Source of the DNA: AWTP1-13 sp050248715
GTDB taxonomy: Bacteria; Pseudomonadota; Alphaproteobacteria; Rhizobiales; Hyphomicrobiaceae
Reading direction: 5' to 3'
Length of the DNA stretch: 64,000 nucleotides
NCBI GenBank assembly: GCA_050248715.1
Contig: JBFWRV010000004.1
Span: forward strand, 1 to 64,000
Of the stretch, positions 32,215 to 41,827 are shown in pieces. The notes under the pieces are model-generated. The model was not told the origin of the DNA. It worked only from the letters and a program-made list of their open reading frames with translations, and did not search any database. A program made the position numbers and the translations under genes. Position 1 is the first letter of the stretch, and each line of letters opens with the position of its first letter.

Positions 32215-33253
32215 CCTTACGCGTTACGGAGAGTTTGAGTTCGCCGCTTGCGAGCCTTTTCTTAAGCGTCTCCATTTCGGCCACGATGTCGGCGGGAACG
32301 ATCGGATTGAACTCACGCTCCTCCGAGTAGCGCAGCTCCGCACCGGTGCTGCCGGCACTGTTCAAGCCATAGACCAGGTATTTGCCGCCGGCGCCCGACG
32401 CGCTCTCCTGAGCCGCGGTGGCGTACATCTCCGCCCACTTCTCCACGATGCTTGTCAGCACGCTCTCCGGCGCGATCTTCGCGTGGCCGAGGGAGCGTCC
32501 GCTCGCATGGACACCCATCTCCTTGGCCGCCTGAATGATACCGGCCTGGCCGGCATTGAGCTTGCCGCCGACGAAGTCGGCCCCGCCGGCGATCAGGGAG
32601 CGCGCTGCCTCTTTCGCCTCGGCAGCGTCCTCCATGCTCTTGATGTAGATGACGCGGACCTCGATGTCCGGCCGAACGCTCTTTGCGCCGAGACGGAATC
32701 CCCCCACCTGCGCCACCACGGTAGGAAGCCCCTCCAAGCTATTGACGGAGCCTATTTTTCCCGTCTTGCTCATGCGCGCCGCGAGGGCGCCGATCAGGTA
32801 GCCGAACTGCGCATTGTCGAAATCGATCGATGTCACGTTCTTGCCGGAGCCGGCAGAACCCGACCCGACAATGAAGGTCGTGTTGGGGAACTCAGGTCCG
32901 ACCCGCTGGGCCGCTGAGAGGAAGCGGCCGGTATGTCCGATCACGACCTTGAAGCCTCGTCGGGCATAGTCGCGCAACGCCTCTACCATGTCGGCCGCCT
33001 GGACATTCTCGGTGTATGCGGTCTCCCAGCCCAGTGACTTGAGTTTCTCCGCGCCCTGGTAACCCTGGGCATTCCAGCTCTGGTCATTGACGCTGCCCGG
33101 CAGGAGGAAGGCGGCCTTGTTCTGCGCCAGCGCACCGCCTGAACCATCCACCGATGCCATCAGCATCGAGCTCAGCGCGATCAGGAGCACTGTCAAGCGC
33201 CGAATGCCGCTTATGCGAACTTTCGTCGCTGCGACCTGTGAACCGTTGGCCAT
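32195..33253 (-). CDS. BMP-family substrate-binding protein
   Basis: A 352-residue periplasmic binding protein of the BmpA/PnrA-like family. A signal peptide (IRRLTVLLIALSSMLMASVDGSGGALA-Q) precedes KAAFLLPGSVNDQSWNAQGYQG, the family N-terminal motif. NTTFIVGSGSAGSGKNVTSIDFDNAQFGYLIGALAARMSKTGKIGSVN and GADFVGGKLNAGQAGIIQAAKEMGV form the ligand cleft. BMP proteins bind nucleosides, and some bind other ring or ureide compounds. First gene of the importer. The 200-base gap before it (33254-33455) probably carries its promoter, or it is read through from the carbamate kinase gene. Confidence 0.9.
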   Translation of the reverse strand: MANGSQVAATKVRISGIRRLTVLLIALSSMLMASVDGSGGALAQNKAAFLLPGSVNDQSWNAQGYQGAEKLKSLGWETAYTENVQAADMVEALRDYARRGFKVVIGHTGRFLSAAQRVGPEFPNTTFIVGSGSAGSGKNVTSIDFDNAQFGYLIGALAARMSKTGKIGSVNSLEGLPTVVAQVGGFRLGAKSVRPDIEVRVIYIKSMEDAAEAKEAARSLIAGGADFVGGKLNAGQAGIIQAAKEMGVHASGRSLGHAKIAPESVLTSIVEKWAEMYATAAQESASGAGGKYLVYGLNSAGSTGAELRYSEEREFNPIVPADIVAEMETLKKRLASGELKLSVTRKDARGGP

Positions 33254-33455
33254 AGGGATCCACCTATTGGTGCCGATAGCTTAGACGAACACAGCAACGA
33301 CCTGCGAAGGTCGAATCCCACATGTGACTGACTTCCTGAGCGCGTCGCCTGATCTCCGACAAGAGATGCTAGCTCAATCCTGTCGAAATGCGAGTCCCGA
33401 GGGCCATCATCGCGCAAGCGCTTCGTGCACCGGAACTGACCTCGCGGAAGCCGCG

Positions 33456-34409
33456 TCATTTCGCGACGACATGGGTGCCCGAGGTGCCCTTGACGGCTTG
33501 GGCGAGGTTGTTCGGATCGGTGATGATGCCGCGTTTGCCGGTGGCCTCGATGAACTCGATCATCGCCCGGACCTTCGGCGCCATGCTGCCGCTTCCAAAC
33601 TCGCCGGCCGCATAGTATCGGCGCGCATCGGATAGCGTTAGTTTGTCGAGCCACTGCTGGTTCGGCTTGTTGAAGTTGATCGCGACCTTTTCGACCGCGG
33701 TGGAGACGATGAAGAGGTCCGCACCGAGCTCGCGGGCCATGAGACTCGAGGCCAGGTCCTTGTCGATCACTGCCTCGACGCCCTGGTATTCGCCCTGCTG
33801 GTCCTCGACGACAGGTATCCCTCCGCCTCCGCAGGCAATCACGGCACAGTCTGCCGCAATCATGCGGCGAATTGTGGCGATCTCGATCACGGCTTTCGGC
33901 ATAGGGGATGGGACGACCCGACGCCAGCCACGGGGTTCCTCGGGCTTGATGGCCCAGCCGAGATCGGCTGCCCGCGCGCGCGCAACCGTCTCATCCATGT
34001 ACGAACCGACCGGTTTTGTGGGGTTTTGGAAGGCTGGGTCTGCGCGATCAACGAGGATTTGCGTGACAATGGTGGCGGCCTCTCGTTCGATGCCGCGCCG
34101 GCTGAACTCGTTGTGGAGTGCTCGCTGAAACATGTAGCCGATGGCACCTTGGGTGTCGGCAACGGCGTAGTCCATCGGTACCGGCGGCACTTCGTCGATT
34201 GCCAGCTCGGACCGCCGCAGGATGAATCCGACCTGAGGTCCGTTGCCATGGGTGATGACGACATTCCAACCCGATTCCATCAAATCGACGATCGAGCGTG
34301 TTGTGGCGGCTGCGGCCTGGAATTGGTCCGGGATCGATTTTCGACTTTCGTCGACGATGAGCGCATTGCCGCCGACCGCCACGACCGCGAGCCTCGCATC
34401 GGAAGTCAT
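33456..34409 (-). CDS. arcC: Catabolic carbamate kinase
   Basis: A 317-residue amino-acid-kinase-family enzyme that converts carbamoyl phosphate plus ADP to ATP, CO2 and ammonia. AVVAVGGNALI is the N-terminal glycine motif. VVITHGNGPQVG, RRVVPSPMPKAVIE, VIACGGGGIPVVE, GVEAVIDKDLASSLMA and GSMAPKVRAMIEF are the conserved carbamate kinase blocks. GGAGGA before the ATG is strong. Its ATG overlaps the stop of the DUF1116 gene (ATGA), so it is translationally coupled to the fdrA-type genes. In E. coli the matching kinase gene lies in the same order and drains carbamoyl phosphate from oxamate cleavage. Confidence 0.92.
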   Translation of the reverse strand: MTSDARLAVVAVGGNALIVDESRKSIPDQFQAAAATTRSIVDLMESGWNVVITHGNGPQVGFILRRSELAIDEVPPVPMDYAVADTQGAIGYMFQRALHNEFSRRGIEREAATIVTQILVDRADPAFQNPTKPVGSYMDETVARARAADLGWAIKPEEPRGWRRVVPSPMPKAVIEIATIRRMIAADCAVIACGGGGIPVVEDQQGEYQGVEAVIDKDLASSLMARELGADLFIVSTAVEKVAINFNKPNQQWLDKLTLSDARRYYAAGEFGSGSMAPKVRAMIEFIEATGKRGIITDPNNLAQAVKGTSGTHVVAK

Positions 34410-35836
34410 GAACGATCCTCCTTCTGGCCATCGACGCCGAGTTTGCTGGACAGCGCGGTGAGTGCTTTCGCGAAGCACTCCATCGGGGCATAGGTGATGC
34501 CGGCGCCGACCTGGCCGATCCCTGCCTTCTGGTGTGCGATGCCCGTATTGATGATGGGCGCAATGCCGGTATCCGCAACCTTGCGTGCATCGATGCAGGC
34601 GGGAGTCCCAGCGAAATCGAGCGAGGGTAGCGTGAATGTGTTGTTGCGCCCGAGAGTAATGTGCGCCATGCGCAGCGTATGGGCCAATGCATCGCGCGGG
34701 GAACCGCCGATGAATTGCACGATGGCGGGCGCTGCCGCCATTGCGAATCCCCCGACGCCGGCTGTCTCGGTGATCGCGCTGTCGCCCAAATCGCGCGCCG
34801 CATCCTGGGGCCCGTAACCCGAGAAGAACAACCCCTCGACTAGAGGCGCGGGCGCCGTGAACCAAGCGCCGCCCGTGCCGCTCAGCCTGATGCCGAACTC
34901 GACACCGTTGCGGCACATCGCCGTCACCATGCTGCTGCCGGAGATGTTCGCGGCGGCATCCATCATTGATTTGCAGGCGGCCATCGACAGGTTGAGAAAG
35001 AAGTGGTCGTTGGCTGCAATGAAGGCGAGAACGTCGGCAAGGTCGGCCTGCGGGCGCCCGCTCGAAAGCGCCGCCGGCACCAGTTTCTTCAGCAGAAGGG
35101 AGGATGCTGCCACATTTCGGTTGTGCACCTCGTCGCCCATGTGCAGCGCCTGGGCAATGAGCGGCTTGAGCTCAAGACTCCCGAGGCGCGCCACCACCGC
35201 GGCCAGGGTCGGCGCCAAGACACGCTGCATCCACTTGAGGCGGTCGATGACCTCGGCACTGTCCGCGCCGAAGCGAAGCACCTTTCCGAGGCCTTCATTC
35301 AGGTTGCTGTAGGCTCGGTTTCCGCCCTCCCGATTGGTGACGATCCACACCGGCATCGACGGGCTGATCACGCCTGCCATCGGTCCGACGGCGTTGTGGT
35401 CGTGACAGGGCGCGAAGGTGATCTCACCGCTCGCCGCCAGTCGCATGGCGGATGCCCGGTCCTGCGCCCAGCCCTCGTACAGGATCGCGCCGGTGATCGC
35501 CCCCTGCATCGGCCCGCACATCTGCTCCCAGGCCACCGGCGGCCCCGCGTGCAGTATCATGCGCTCGCCCATGCCAGGCAGCTCGGTTCCCGCCGTCCCG
35601 ATGCCCTCGAGGACGGGGTGTGATGCAAGATAGGCGGCGAAGGCCTTTCGATTGGCCTCCTCCACGGAGGCGTGGTTGATGAGACGGGCGAGCGCATGAC
35701 TTGCGCCGAGATCGCCGCCGGCGGGAGGCGCCCATTCCAGGTCGAGGGCGTGACCGTCGGCATGCCGGATGGCCTCGGCAAAGCCCGAGACGCCGACGTT
35801 GATCACACGCAATTCCTGGCGAAATACGTCAACCAT
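34406..35836 (-). CDS. DUF1116 protein (YlbE/AllG-like)
   Basis: A 476-residue protein of the DUF1116 family, equivalent to E. coli YlbE (AllG). Family landmarks are VINVGVSGFAEAIRHADGHALDLEWAPPAGGD near the start, ITFAPCHDHNAVGPMAGVISPSMPVW, GDEVHNRNVAASSLL and GVEFGIRLSGTGGAWFTAPA. In E. coli the FdrA/YlbE/YlbF set has been linked to oxamate carbamoyltransferase, which makes carbamoyl phosphate for carbamate kinase. The start at 35836 (MVDVFRQELRV) overlaps the end of fdrA by 8 bases, and its stop overlaps arcC. All four genes are therefore coupled. Confidence 0.88.
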   Translation of the reverse strand: MVDVFRQELRVINVGVSGFAEAIRHADGHALDLEWAPPAGGDLGASHALARLINHASVEEANRKAFAAYLASHPVLEGIGTAGTELPGMGERMILHAGPPVAWEQMCGPMQGAITGAILYEGWAQDRASAMRLAASGEITFAPCHDHNAVGPMAGVISPSMPVWIVTNREGGNRAYSNLNEGLGKVLRFGADSAEVIDRLKWMQRVLAPTLAAVVARLGSLELKPLIAQALHMGDEVHNRNVAASSLLLKKLVPAALSSGRPQADLADVLAFIAANDHFFLNLSMAACKSMMDAAANISGSSMVTAMCRNGVEFGIRLSGTGGAWFTAPAPLVEGLFFSGYGPQDAARDLGDSAITETAGVGGFAMAAAPAIVQFIGGSPRDALAHTLRMAHITLGRNNTFTLPSLDFAGTPACIDARKVADTGIAPIINTGIAHQKAGIGQVGAGITYAPMECFAKALTALSSKLGVDGQKEDRS

Positions 35837-37427
35837 TGCGGCTGCCTCCTTCGGCGCGATGTTTGGCCGCTGGGCGCGCCCCACCCACGATTGCCGCCGC
35901 AAGGCGCACGGCCTCCGCGTTACTGTTGGCGAGGAGTACGCCGGCGTCGCGAAGGGCGGCTTCCTGGCGCGACAAGTCCTGCGGATCTGCGGCGGTTCCA
36001 CAAACCGAACCGACGAAGAGGATCTCGCGACCATGTTTGGTTGCGATGTCCCGCGCCGACCGGATGGCGGGTTCCATTTCTGCAGCGGGATCAGGGTGCG
36101 CGCCGTACCCCAGGACCACATCCAACAGAAGGACCGCGACGCCCGAATCCGCAGCCTCTGCCAGAATGCGCTCGTTGCGCAGGCGATGGTCGATCATCGG
36201 ATGCGGCCGGCCGCGGGTGAACAGGTCGTCGCCAAGATCAATGACGGTGTGCTCGCGGCTCGTCCACACGTCGGGCAAGGCGGCCTGCTTGTCGACCGGC
36301 GTGTTGGAGTAGACGGTTGTGCCCAACGCCTCGGTTAGCAGGAATGACGCTTCGTAGCAAAAGGTGCCGCCGCTGTAGAGGCCTCGAATGTATTTCTGGC
36401 TTGGTGCGAGACGTGCAGTGTCCGGCGATCGGGCGTTGCCGGAGCGTAGGTCGCCACGACCGCGGCTTCCGCTCGCCTTGCCGGTGGCCAGGTCGACGGC
36501 AAGCCGTGCGGCATCTTCGAGCGTGCGTGCCGCGTGCACGCCCTCCCGCTTCGCCATTTCAGGAGCCGCGCCCAAGAAGTTGACGACCACAGGCTTGCCG
36601 CTGCGGGCTGCGACTGCAAGGACGCGGTCGGCCACGGTCGGCGCCGGAGGTTTGGAGATGAGAACGATCACCCGCGTGGCAGGATCGTCCGTCAGCGCGG
36701 CAATTCCCTGAAGCATGGTCATGCCGCCCACCTCGGCCTTGAGGTCGCGGCCGCCGGTGCCGATGGCTTGTGATATGCCGGCTCCATAGCGGTCGACGAG
36801 GCAAGTGACCTGTTGCAGGCCTGTGCCCGATGCGGCGACGCAGCCGATGTCACCGCGCCGGACCACGTTGGCAAAACCGAGCGGGATGCCGTTGATGATT
36901 GCGGTGCCGCAGTCCGGCCCCATCACGAGGAGGTCGCGGCTGCGCGCGCGGTGTTTGAGGGAAATCTCTTCCTCGAGGGACACGTTGTCGCTGAAGAGCA
37001 TGACGTGAAGGCCGAGGTTGAGCGCCTTGCGCGCTTCGTCGGCCGCGTATTCGCCCGGCGTGGACACCAGTGCGAGGTTCGCATCGGGCATCTCCCCCAG
37101 GGCCATCTCGATGCTGCGGGCTTTGTCGGGCAAAGCTTCGCCGGTACTCGCCGATGGTCGCGCCTCGAGCGCTGCCTTCGCTTCGGCAAGCGCCGCTTCG
37201 AGTTGGGTCTCGTCCGCTCCCCGCACGACCACAAGGAGGTTGTTGGGGCTCGGCGCCGTATCCTCGCGAACCAGGCCTGTTTCGGCGAGGAGTGCGAGAT
37301 TGGCCTTGGTTGCCATCACCGCTGCCGCCTGTTCGACCCCGGCGAGCGCACCCAGCTTCGCGGAGAGCTGCATCAGCGAAACGGAATCCCGGTAGAAGTT
37401 GGGAAAAACCCTGCTCAGCGTTGTCAT
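35829..37427 (-). CDS. fdrA: FdrA-family acyl-CoA-synthetase-like protein
   Basis: A 532-residue protein of the FdrA family, built from two succinyl-CoA-synthetase-like Rossmann/flavodoxin halves. VTSRVFPNFY-type N-terminus (TLSRVFPNFYRDSVSLMQLSAKL), LLVVVRGADE, VMGPDCGTAIINGIPLGFANVVRRGDIGCVAASGTGLQQVTCLVDRYGAGISQAIGTGGRDL (CoA-ligase-type core) and LYSGGTFCYEASFLL in the second half are typical. The E. coli counterpart (AllF) is part of oxamate transcarbamylase. GGAGAGGA before the ATG at 37427 supports the start. Its ATG overlaps the DUF2877 stop (ATGA). Confidence 0.9.
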   Translation of the reverse strand: MTTLSRVFPNFYRDSVSLMQLSAKLGALAGVEQAAAVMATKANLALLAETGLVREDTAPSPNNLLVVVRGADETQLEAALAEAKAALEARPSASTGEALPDKARSIEMALGEMPDANLALVSTPGEYAADEARKALNLGLHVMLFSDNVSLEEEISLKHRARSRDLLVMGPDCGTAIINGIPLGFANVVRRGDIGCVAASGTGLQQVTCLVDRYGAGISQAIGTGGRDLKAEVGGMTMLQGIAALTDDPATRVIVLISKPPAPTVADRVLAVAARSGKPVVVNFLGAAPEMAKREGVHAARTLEDAARLAVDLATGKASGSRGRGDLRSGNARSPDTARLAPSQKYIRGLYSGGTFCYEASFLLTEALGTTVYSNTPVDKQAALPDVWTSREHTVIDLGDDLFTRGRPHPMIDHRLRNERILAEAADSGVAVLLLDVVLGYGAHPDPAAEMEPAIRSARDIATKHGREILFVGSVCGTAADPQDLSRQEAALRDAGVLLANSNAEAVRLAAAIVGGARPAAKHRAEGGSRNG

Positions 37428-38299
37428 ATCCTCTCCGCTTTCAGCCTCCGGACCTGTGGTGCCCATGTGGTCATTCCCATGAGAAGGCCATAGACCCCGG
37501 CCGGCCCCGAACTGGCGTCTGCCGCCATCGCCCTCCTCGTCGCACTACGCACGCGGGCGGCCGCGGCCCCCACGGCGATTTGCCGGGCGAGGGCAACGAT
37601 GTGCGAGCCGGCAAATCCGTGAGCCGCCTGTTTCAGGTAGACGCGACTGATATCGTTCGTTTGCTGTGTTGCGGTCTCAATCGGTCCCGACAGCGCGGCA
37701 AGAAACATCAAGATTTGGCGATCACGTCCGACCGCACTCCAGAGGCCGACAAGGTAGCCGGCCAGGACATCGTCCCCCGCTGGCGTCAGCCCTTCACCGC
37801 AACCGATCATCGGGGCAAAGGCATGCACTGTTTGATGCAGGCACCGCGCGCGAACGGCTTCCATGAGCCGAGGGACTGCCCGCATGACTTGCACCGGAAG
37901 TGCGTCCGGAAGGAATGTCTTGTCGAGCTCTTTGTGCGCTGCCACCCACGCTCTGGCGCTCCGGGGACGCGCGAGGTCGACCGAAAATCTCGAAACGTCG
38001 CCGCGCCACCGACGTGCAGATGACAGATCAATCGAGAGTTCCGAGCCAGCAACCCGAGTGATGCCGGCACGACAGCTCACTGCGCGACCTGCTGCAACGT
38101 GGGTCTGAAAGTCGAAGCCGGCAGGAGCCGCAACGCGTATGCCGTGCGGGGAGTCGGCGAGGTCATTTGTCAGCAACGCAAGCAGTTCACCATCGTCGGT
38201 TCGGACATTGCAGGCTCGGCGAAACACGCTGTGGGAGGTTCCATCGAAAGCAGGCCGTGGAACGGCACTTCCGATCGACAATGCCTCCAGACGCAGCAC
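37424..38299 (-). CDS. DUF2877 protein (YlbF/AllH-like)
   Basis: A protein of about 291 residues in the DUF2877 family, E. coli YlbF (AllH) being the known relative. The diagnostic motif is GCGEGLTPAGDDVLAGYLVG, preceded by the helical region MEAVRARCLHQTVHAFAPMI and followed by ATQQTNDISRVYLKQAAHG. It is the first gene of the coupled set DUF2877, fdrA, DUF1116, arcC. I chose the GTG at 38299 because GAGGG lies 5 bases before it and the homologous region starts about there; a longer reading from 38485 would run through the GTATAC operator. Confidence 0.85.
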   Translation of the reverse strand: MLRLEALSIGSAVPRPAFDGTSHSVFRRACNVRTDDGELLALLTNDLADSPHGIRVAAPAGFDFQTHVAAGRAVSCRAGITRVAGSELSIDLSSARRWRGDVSRFSVDLARPRSARAWVAAHKELDKTFLPDALPVQVMRAVPRLMEAVRARCLHQTVHAFAPMIGCGEGLTPAGDDVLAGYLVGLWSAVGRDRQILMFLAALSGPIETATQQTNDISRVYLKQAAHGFAGSHIVALARQIAVGAAAARVRSATRRAMAADASSGPAGVYGLLMGMTTWAPQVRRLKAERI

Positions 38300-38445
38300 C
38301 CGAGCCCTCGTCGAAAATTGCCTGCGAACCGCGATGCGGCAGCAGGACGGCAAGCCAGCGTGAGACCCGGTGACCTTGCTCAAGTGCCAGCAAAAGGCGC
38401 TTGCGTTGAGGGTTCCGGATTCATGTTGCCACCCGCAAAGATCAA

Positions 38446-38463
38446 GTATACGTATATGTATAC
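38446..38463. promoter_or_regulatory. Operator-like GTATACGTATATGTATAC
   Basis: GTATAC (38446-38451) and GTATAC (38458-38463) flank an AT-rich core. It lies between the divergent DUF2877/fdrA operon and the permease/ring-opening hydrolase genes. It shares GTATACATAT (reverse strand) with the sequence at the start of the GntR gene at 41820-41829. Confidence 0.6.
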
Positions 38464-38542
38464 AATAACGCAATGTCAACGACACGAACGTGTCGCGACA
38501 TGGCGGCTCGGGCGGCTACAGGCGCAAAAAAGGGGGGCGGTC

Positions 38543-39856
38543 ATGCTCCAGAAATTGCTTACCATTCTTCCCTTGGTCGTAATTCTGGTGGCGCTTCTGC
38601 CCCCGTTTCGTTTTCACGTGCTTATTGCCGGGTTGCTCGGCGGAGCGACCGCTGTCGCGATCGGGGGGTTGGGTGCCGGAGACGTGACCAAGCTGTTCTT
38701 CGAGGGACTCGGGCAAATCCTCGATATCAAGTCGGTGATGCTGTTCGCTGCGACGGCCATGGTCCTTGCCCGGTGCGGCTGCACGAACGCGATCATGCAG
38801 CTGATCACGAAGTGGTTCGGCAGCAAGACCGAGCTCGTTGCGGCAGCAATGGTGCTGGTCCAGGCGATGGCGACGTACATGGCTGGCATTGGTGCCGCCA
38901 ATACGCTCGTGACCGCGCCGCTGATGTTTGCCGCGGTCGGCTTCGTGCCGCTGGCCATCGTAGGGATGTCGATGGTCTCTGCCGCGTCCTGGGCAACGTC
39001 ACCGTCTTCGGCGGAGAGTGCCTACATCTCCGGACAGATGGGAATCACGGCCCCCGAATTCGCGTCGTTCATGCTGCCCTATACGCTGACCTTCTGGGTC
39101 ATCGGCGCCGCGCTCGCCTGGTACGGCGTGCGGCGCTACCGCCTGGCCGGCAAGCTCGAGCCCGGAGATGCACAGGGCAAGCTCGCATCTGTGGGCGCGG
39201 CGGTGGCCTCCCAGAACACCGGCGAAGGCATCGTGGCAGAGGGCCTAAGCGATGCCCGCCGCGCCATCCCGTTCTTCGTCATGCTGGCGATCATCCTTGT
39301 GGGCCCACCGATCAACCGGATGGTGGGCACTCCCTTGTTCTCGCCGGTGCTGGTCCCTCTGTGGGTCCTGGGCATCGCAGCACTCACTCTGAAGGTCAAC
39401 CCGAACAAGCTGGGTGAGATGTTCGTGGACGGCGGCCTGACCATTCTGCGCTACATGTTCCTGGTCGGCCTGTTCCTTGGTTTCATCAAGATGCTCGGCA
39501 AGGTCGGCACGTTCGATGCGATTGCGGGCGTTGTCGGGGCCGTTCCCATTCCAGTCGTGACGGTCGTCGGGCTTCTCGTAGCCTTCCTGATCGCCATTCC
39601 GGCTGCTGCGTACACGGTGGCAATCGATGCGCTGATCATTCCCGTGCTGGGAAGTCTCGGCGTGCCCATCTGGGCCTACGGCTTCGTCGGTATCGCCGTC
39701 GCCCAAGGCGCGATGATGAGCCCCGTGCAGATCAACGTGGCCGCTACCGCCCACAGCTTCCAGAAGGACATCCTGCAGATCGTGAGGAACAACGCGCCGT
39801 ATATGCCGCTGCTGTTCGTCGTCACGGTCCTGATGGCCACGTTCCTGGCCGGATGA
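38543..39856 (+). CDS. Polytopic permease of ureide/heterocycle cluster
   Basis: A 437-residue inner-membrane protein with about 11-12 helices. It resembles ion-transporter-superfamily carriers (long N-terminal helix pair LLTILPLVVILVALLPPFRFHVLIAGLLGG, paired re-entrant-like segments IGAANTLVTAPLM and AAYTVAIDALIIPVLG), but I cannot name its exact family. It lies 70 bases upstream of the cyanuric acid hydrolase/barbiturase gene on the same strand and is probably cotranscribed, so import of the ring compound or export of a product is its likely role. GGGGGG lies just before the ATG at 38543. Confidence 0.75.
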   Translation: MLQKLLTILPLVVILVALLPPFRFHVLIAGLLGGATAVAIGGLGAGDVTKLFFEGLGQILDIKSVMLFAATAMVLARCGCTNAIMQLITKWFGSKTELVAAAMVLVQAMATYMAGIGAANTLVTAPLMFAAVGFVPLAIVGMSMVSAASWATSPSSAESAYISGQMGITAPEFASFMLPYTLTFWVIGAALAWYGVRRYRLAGKLEPGDAQGKLASVGAAVASQNTGEGIVAEGLSDARRAIPFFVMLAIILVGPPINRMVGTPLFSPVLVPLWVLGIAALTLKVNPNKLGEMFVDGGLTILRYMFLVGLFLGFIKMLGKVGTFDAIAGVVGAVPIPVVTVVGLLVAFLIAIPAAAYTVAIDALIIPVLGSLGVPIWAYGFVGIAVAQGAMMSPVQINVAATAHSFQKDILQIVRNNAPYMPLLFVVTVLMATFLAG

Positions 39857-39926
39857 GGTCCCGGCCACAATCTGCGAGCAATGAGAAAAGAGCGCCGCAT
39901 CCAGCGGCGAAGAATGGAGACCAACG

Positions 39927-41033
39927 ATGACTTCCGCACGCGTCTATCGCATTCCCATATCCGGTCCCGCCGACGTATCGGGCCTCAAGGCCCTGTTCGA
40001 CAACGGCACCATTGACCCCAAGGACGTGGTTGCCGTCCTTGGCAAGACCGAAGGGAACGGTTGCGTCAACGATTTCACGCGGGGCTATTGCACGTTCGCC
40101 TACCAAGTCATGCTTTCCGAAGTTCTGTCGATATCGCGCGAGGAGATCGCCAAGCGCGTCGCCTTCGTCATGTCGGGTGGGACGGAAGGCGTGCTTTCCC
40201 CCCACGTTACGATATTCACCCGCAGCGGTTCGGCCGCGCGCGCCAAGGGAGGCGCCAAGCGGCTGGCAATCGGCGTCAGTCACACGCGCGACTTCAAGCC
40301 TGAGGAACTTGGCCGCATGGCCCAGGTTCGCGAAGTCGCCCGCGCCGTCCGTGCGGCCATCACGGACGCGGGGATCGAAGCAAATCAGGACGTGCATTTC
40401 GTCCAGATCAAATGCCCCCTGCTGACGTCCGAGCGAGTGGAGGAGGCGCGCCGTCGCGGGCAGGACGTTGCAACTCACGATACCTACGAGTCGATGGGCT
40501 ACTCGCGCGGAGCTTCGGCGCTGGGGGTCGGCGTCGCTCTCGGAGAACTGGACGAGGCGAAAATTTCCGATGCGTCGGTTTGCCGGGACTGGAGCCTCCA
40601 TTCCGCCGTCGCGTCAACCTCGGCGGGGGTCGAGCTGATGAACTGCGAGATCATCGTCATGGGCAATTCGGCGACTTCCACCAGCGACATGATCGTGGGG
40701 CACAGCGTCATGCGCGATGCCCTCGATGCCGAAGCGGTCCGCGAGGCTTTGCGCAGCGTGGGCGTCTCTGTCACGGGAACGGTCAAGCCGGAGGACCGGG
40801 CGCGCATCGTCAATGTGTTGGCCAAGGCGGAGGCGGACCCCAGCGGCTACATTCGCGAGAGGCGCCACACGATGCTCAACGATTCCGACATCAACAATAC
40901 GCGTGTGGCACGTGCGGTGGTGACGGCGGTCGTGGCGTCGGTCGTGGGCGACCCGATGGTCTATATCTCGGGTGGTGCCGAGCATCAGGGGCCATCGGGA
41001 GGCGGGCCGGTCGCAGTGATAGCGCACGCGTAA
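39927..41033 (+). CDS. Ring-opening amidohydrolase (cyanuric acid hydrolase/barbiturase family)
   Basis: A 368-residue enzyme of the AtzD/TrzD/barbiturase family, which opens cyclic imides: cyanuric acid to carboxybiuret, or barbiturate to ureidomalonate. The protein is a threefold pseudo-symmetric barrel. Each unit carries a Ser and a Lys: VAVLGKTEGNG with FVMSGGTEGVLSPH, QIKCPLL with GNSATSTSDM, and the last with VYISGGAEHQGPSGGGPVAVI. A Ser in the last or middle unit is the nucleophile. The length is normal. I cannot tell barbiturase from cyanurate hydrolase by eye. Neighbouring fdrA/arcC-type genes fit a pathway in which a carbamoyl group is finally recovered as ATP. Confidence 0.9.
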   Translation: MTSARVYRIPISGPADVSGLKALFDNGTIDPKDVVAVLGKTEGNGCVNDFTRGYCTFAYQVMLSEVLSISREEIAKRVAFVMSGGTEGVLSPHVTIFTRSGSAARAKGGAKRLAIGVSHTRDFKPEELGRMAQVREVARAVRAAITDAGIEANQDVHFVQIKCPLLTSERVEEARRRGQDVATHDTYESMGYSRGASALGVGVALGELDEAKISDASVCRDWSLHSAVASTSAGVELMNCEIIVMGNSATSTSDMIVGHSVMRDALDAEAVREALRSVGVSVTGTVKPEDRARIVNVLAKAEADPSGYIRERRHTMLNDSDINNTRVARAVVTAVVASVVGDPMVYISGGAEHQGPSGGGPVAVIAHA

Positions 41034-41080
41034 CGCGCCTGAGTGTTGGTGCCTGGTTCAGCCCGCCGGATGCTGCGGGC

Positions 41081-41827
41081 TCACTGCTCCGCCGATTTCA
41101 GGTAGGCCTTCGCCAGGGCATCCTTGATCGCTGTCTCGACATTGTCCAAGCCGTGCTTGATGTTGGCGCGCATGGCTGAGCAGGCGCCGCTGCTGTCACC
41201 GGCCGCAATGCGCTCGATGATGGCCAGGTGCTGGCGGCATGAATATTCCACCCGTTCTTCGACGGCGAAATCCATCGCGCGAAACAAGGACAACCGCTCG
41301 TTGATGGCTTGAAGCTGCTTCAGCATGGTCATGTTACCCGCGGCCCGGGCCAATGCCTCGTGAAAATTCCGGTCGAGGTCGGCGAGCTCGTCCCGCGACA
41401 TCGCTCCGTTCGGTCGCACCGACTCCCAGGCGCGGCGCTGCTCGGCCAGGGTTTCCGCCGCCAGTCCCTGCGTTGCGAGGCGCTCGACGACGAAAAGCTC
41501 AAGAGCCATGCGCACATCGTAGAGTTCGGTGATGCCTCGCAGGTCGAGCTGGCGGACGCGATATCCGCCGCGGCGGGGCAGCTGCTCCACGAGGCCGTTG
41601 GCAATGAGCACGTGGAGGGCTTCGCGAACCGGGACCCGGCTGACCCCGAACTCCTGACAAAGCTCCTGCTCGGTAAGGCGGTGGCCGGGAGGATAATCCC
41701 ATTGGATTATGCGCTCCTTCAGCCGCGCTAAGACGGGGGCGCTCAGAGCAGGTTTGTTATCGACGTGCACAGGGATGCAGTTGGCTGCGTGATTCGTGTT
41801 TCTCGACTTAAGATGCGACGTATACAT
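41081..41827 (-). CDS. GntR-family regulator of heterocycle cluster
   Basis: A transcription factor of about 248 residues. The winged helix PVLARLKERIIQWDYPPGHRLTEQELCQEFGVSRVPVREALHVLIANGLVEQLPRRGGYRV is GntR. The C-terminal FCD domain (about 90-225) holds the ligand-site residues (DLDRNFHEALARAAGN, RQHLAIIERIAAGD). The start is uncertain: the ATG at 41827 overlaps the GTATACATAT motif, a TTG at 41848 and a GTG at 41770 are alternatives. If the motif is its operator, transcription probably starts close to it and the protein represses itself and the divergent promoter at 38446. Confidence 0.85.
   Translation of the reverse strand: MYTSHLKSRNTNHAANCIPVHVDNKPALSAPVLARLKERIIQWDYPPGHRLTEQELCQEFGVSRVPVREALHVLIANGLVEQLPRRGGYRVRQLDLRGITELYDVRMALELFVVERLATQGLAAETLAEQRRAWESVRPNGAMSRDELADLDRNFHEALARAAGNMTMLKQLQAINERLSLFRAMDFAVEERVEYSCRQHLAIIERIAAGDSSGACSAMRANIKHGLDNVETAIKDALAKAYLKSAEQ

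Noticed and set aside
38099..38542. In-frame N-terminal extension of the permease to 38099
   Set aside because: It overlaps the divergent DUF2877 gene and its operator and encodes a non-conserved basic sequence; the SD lies before 38543.
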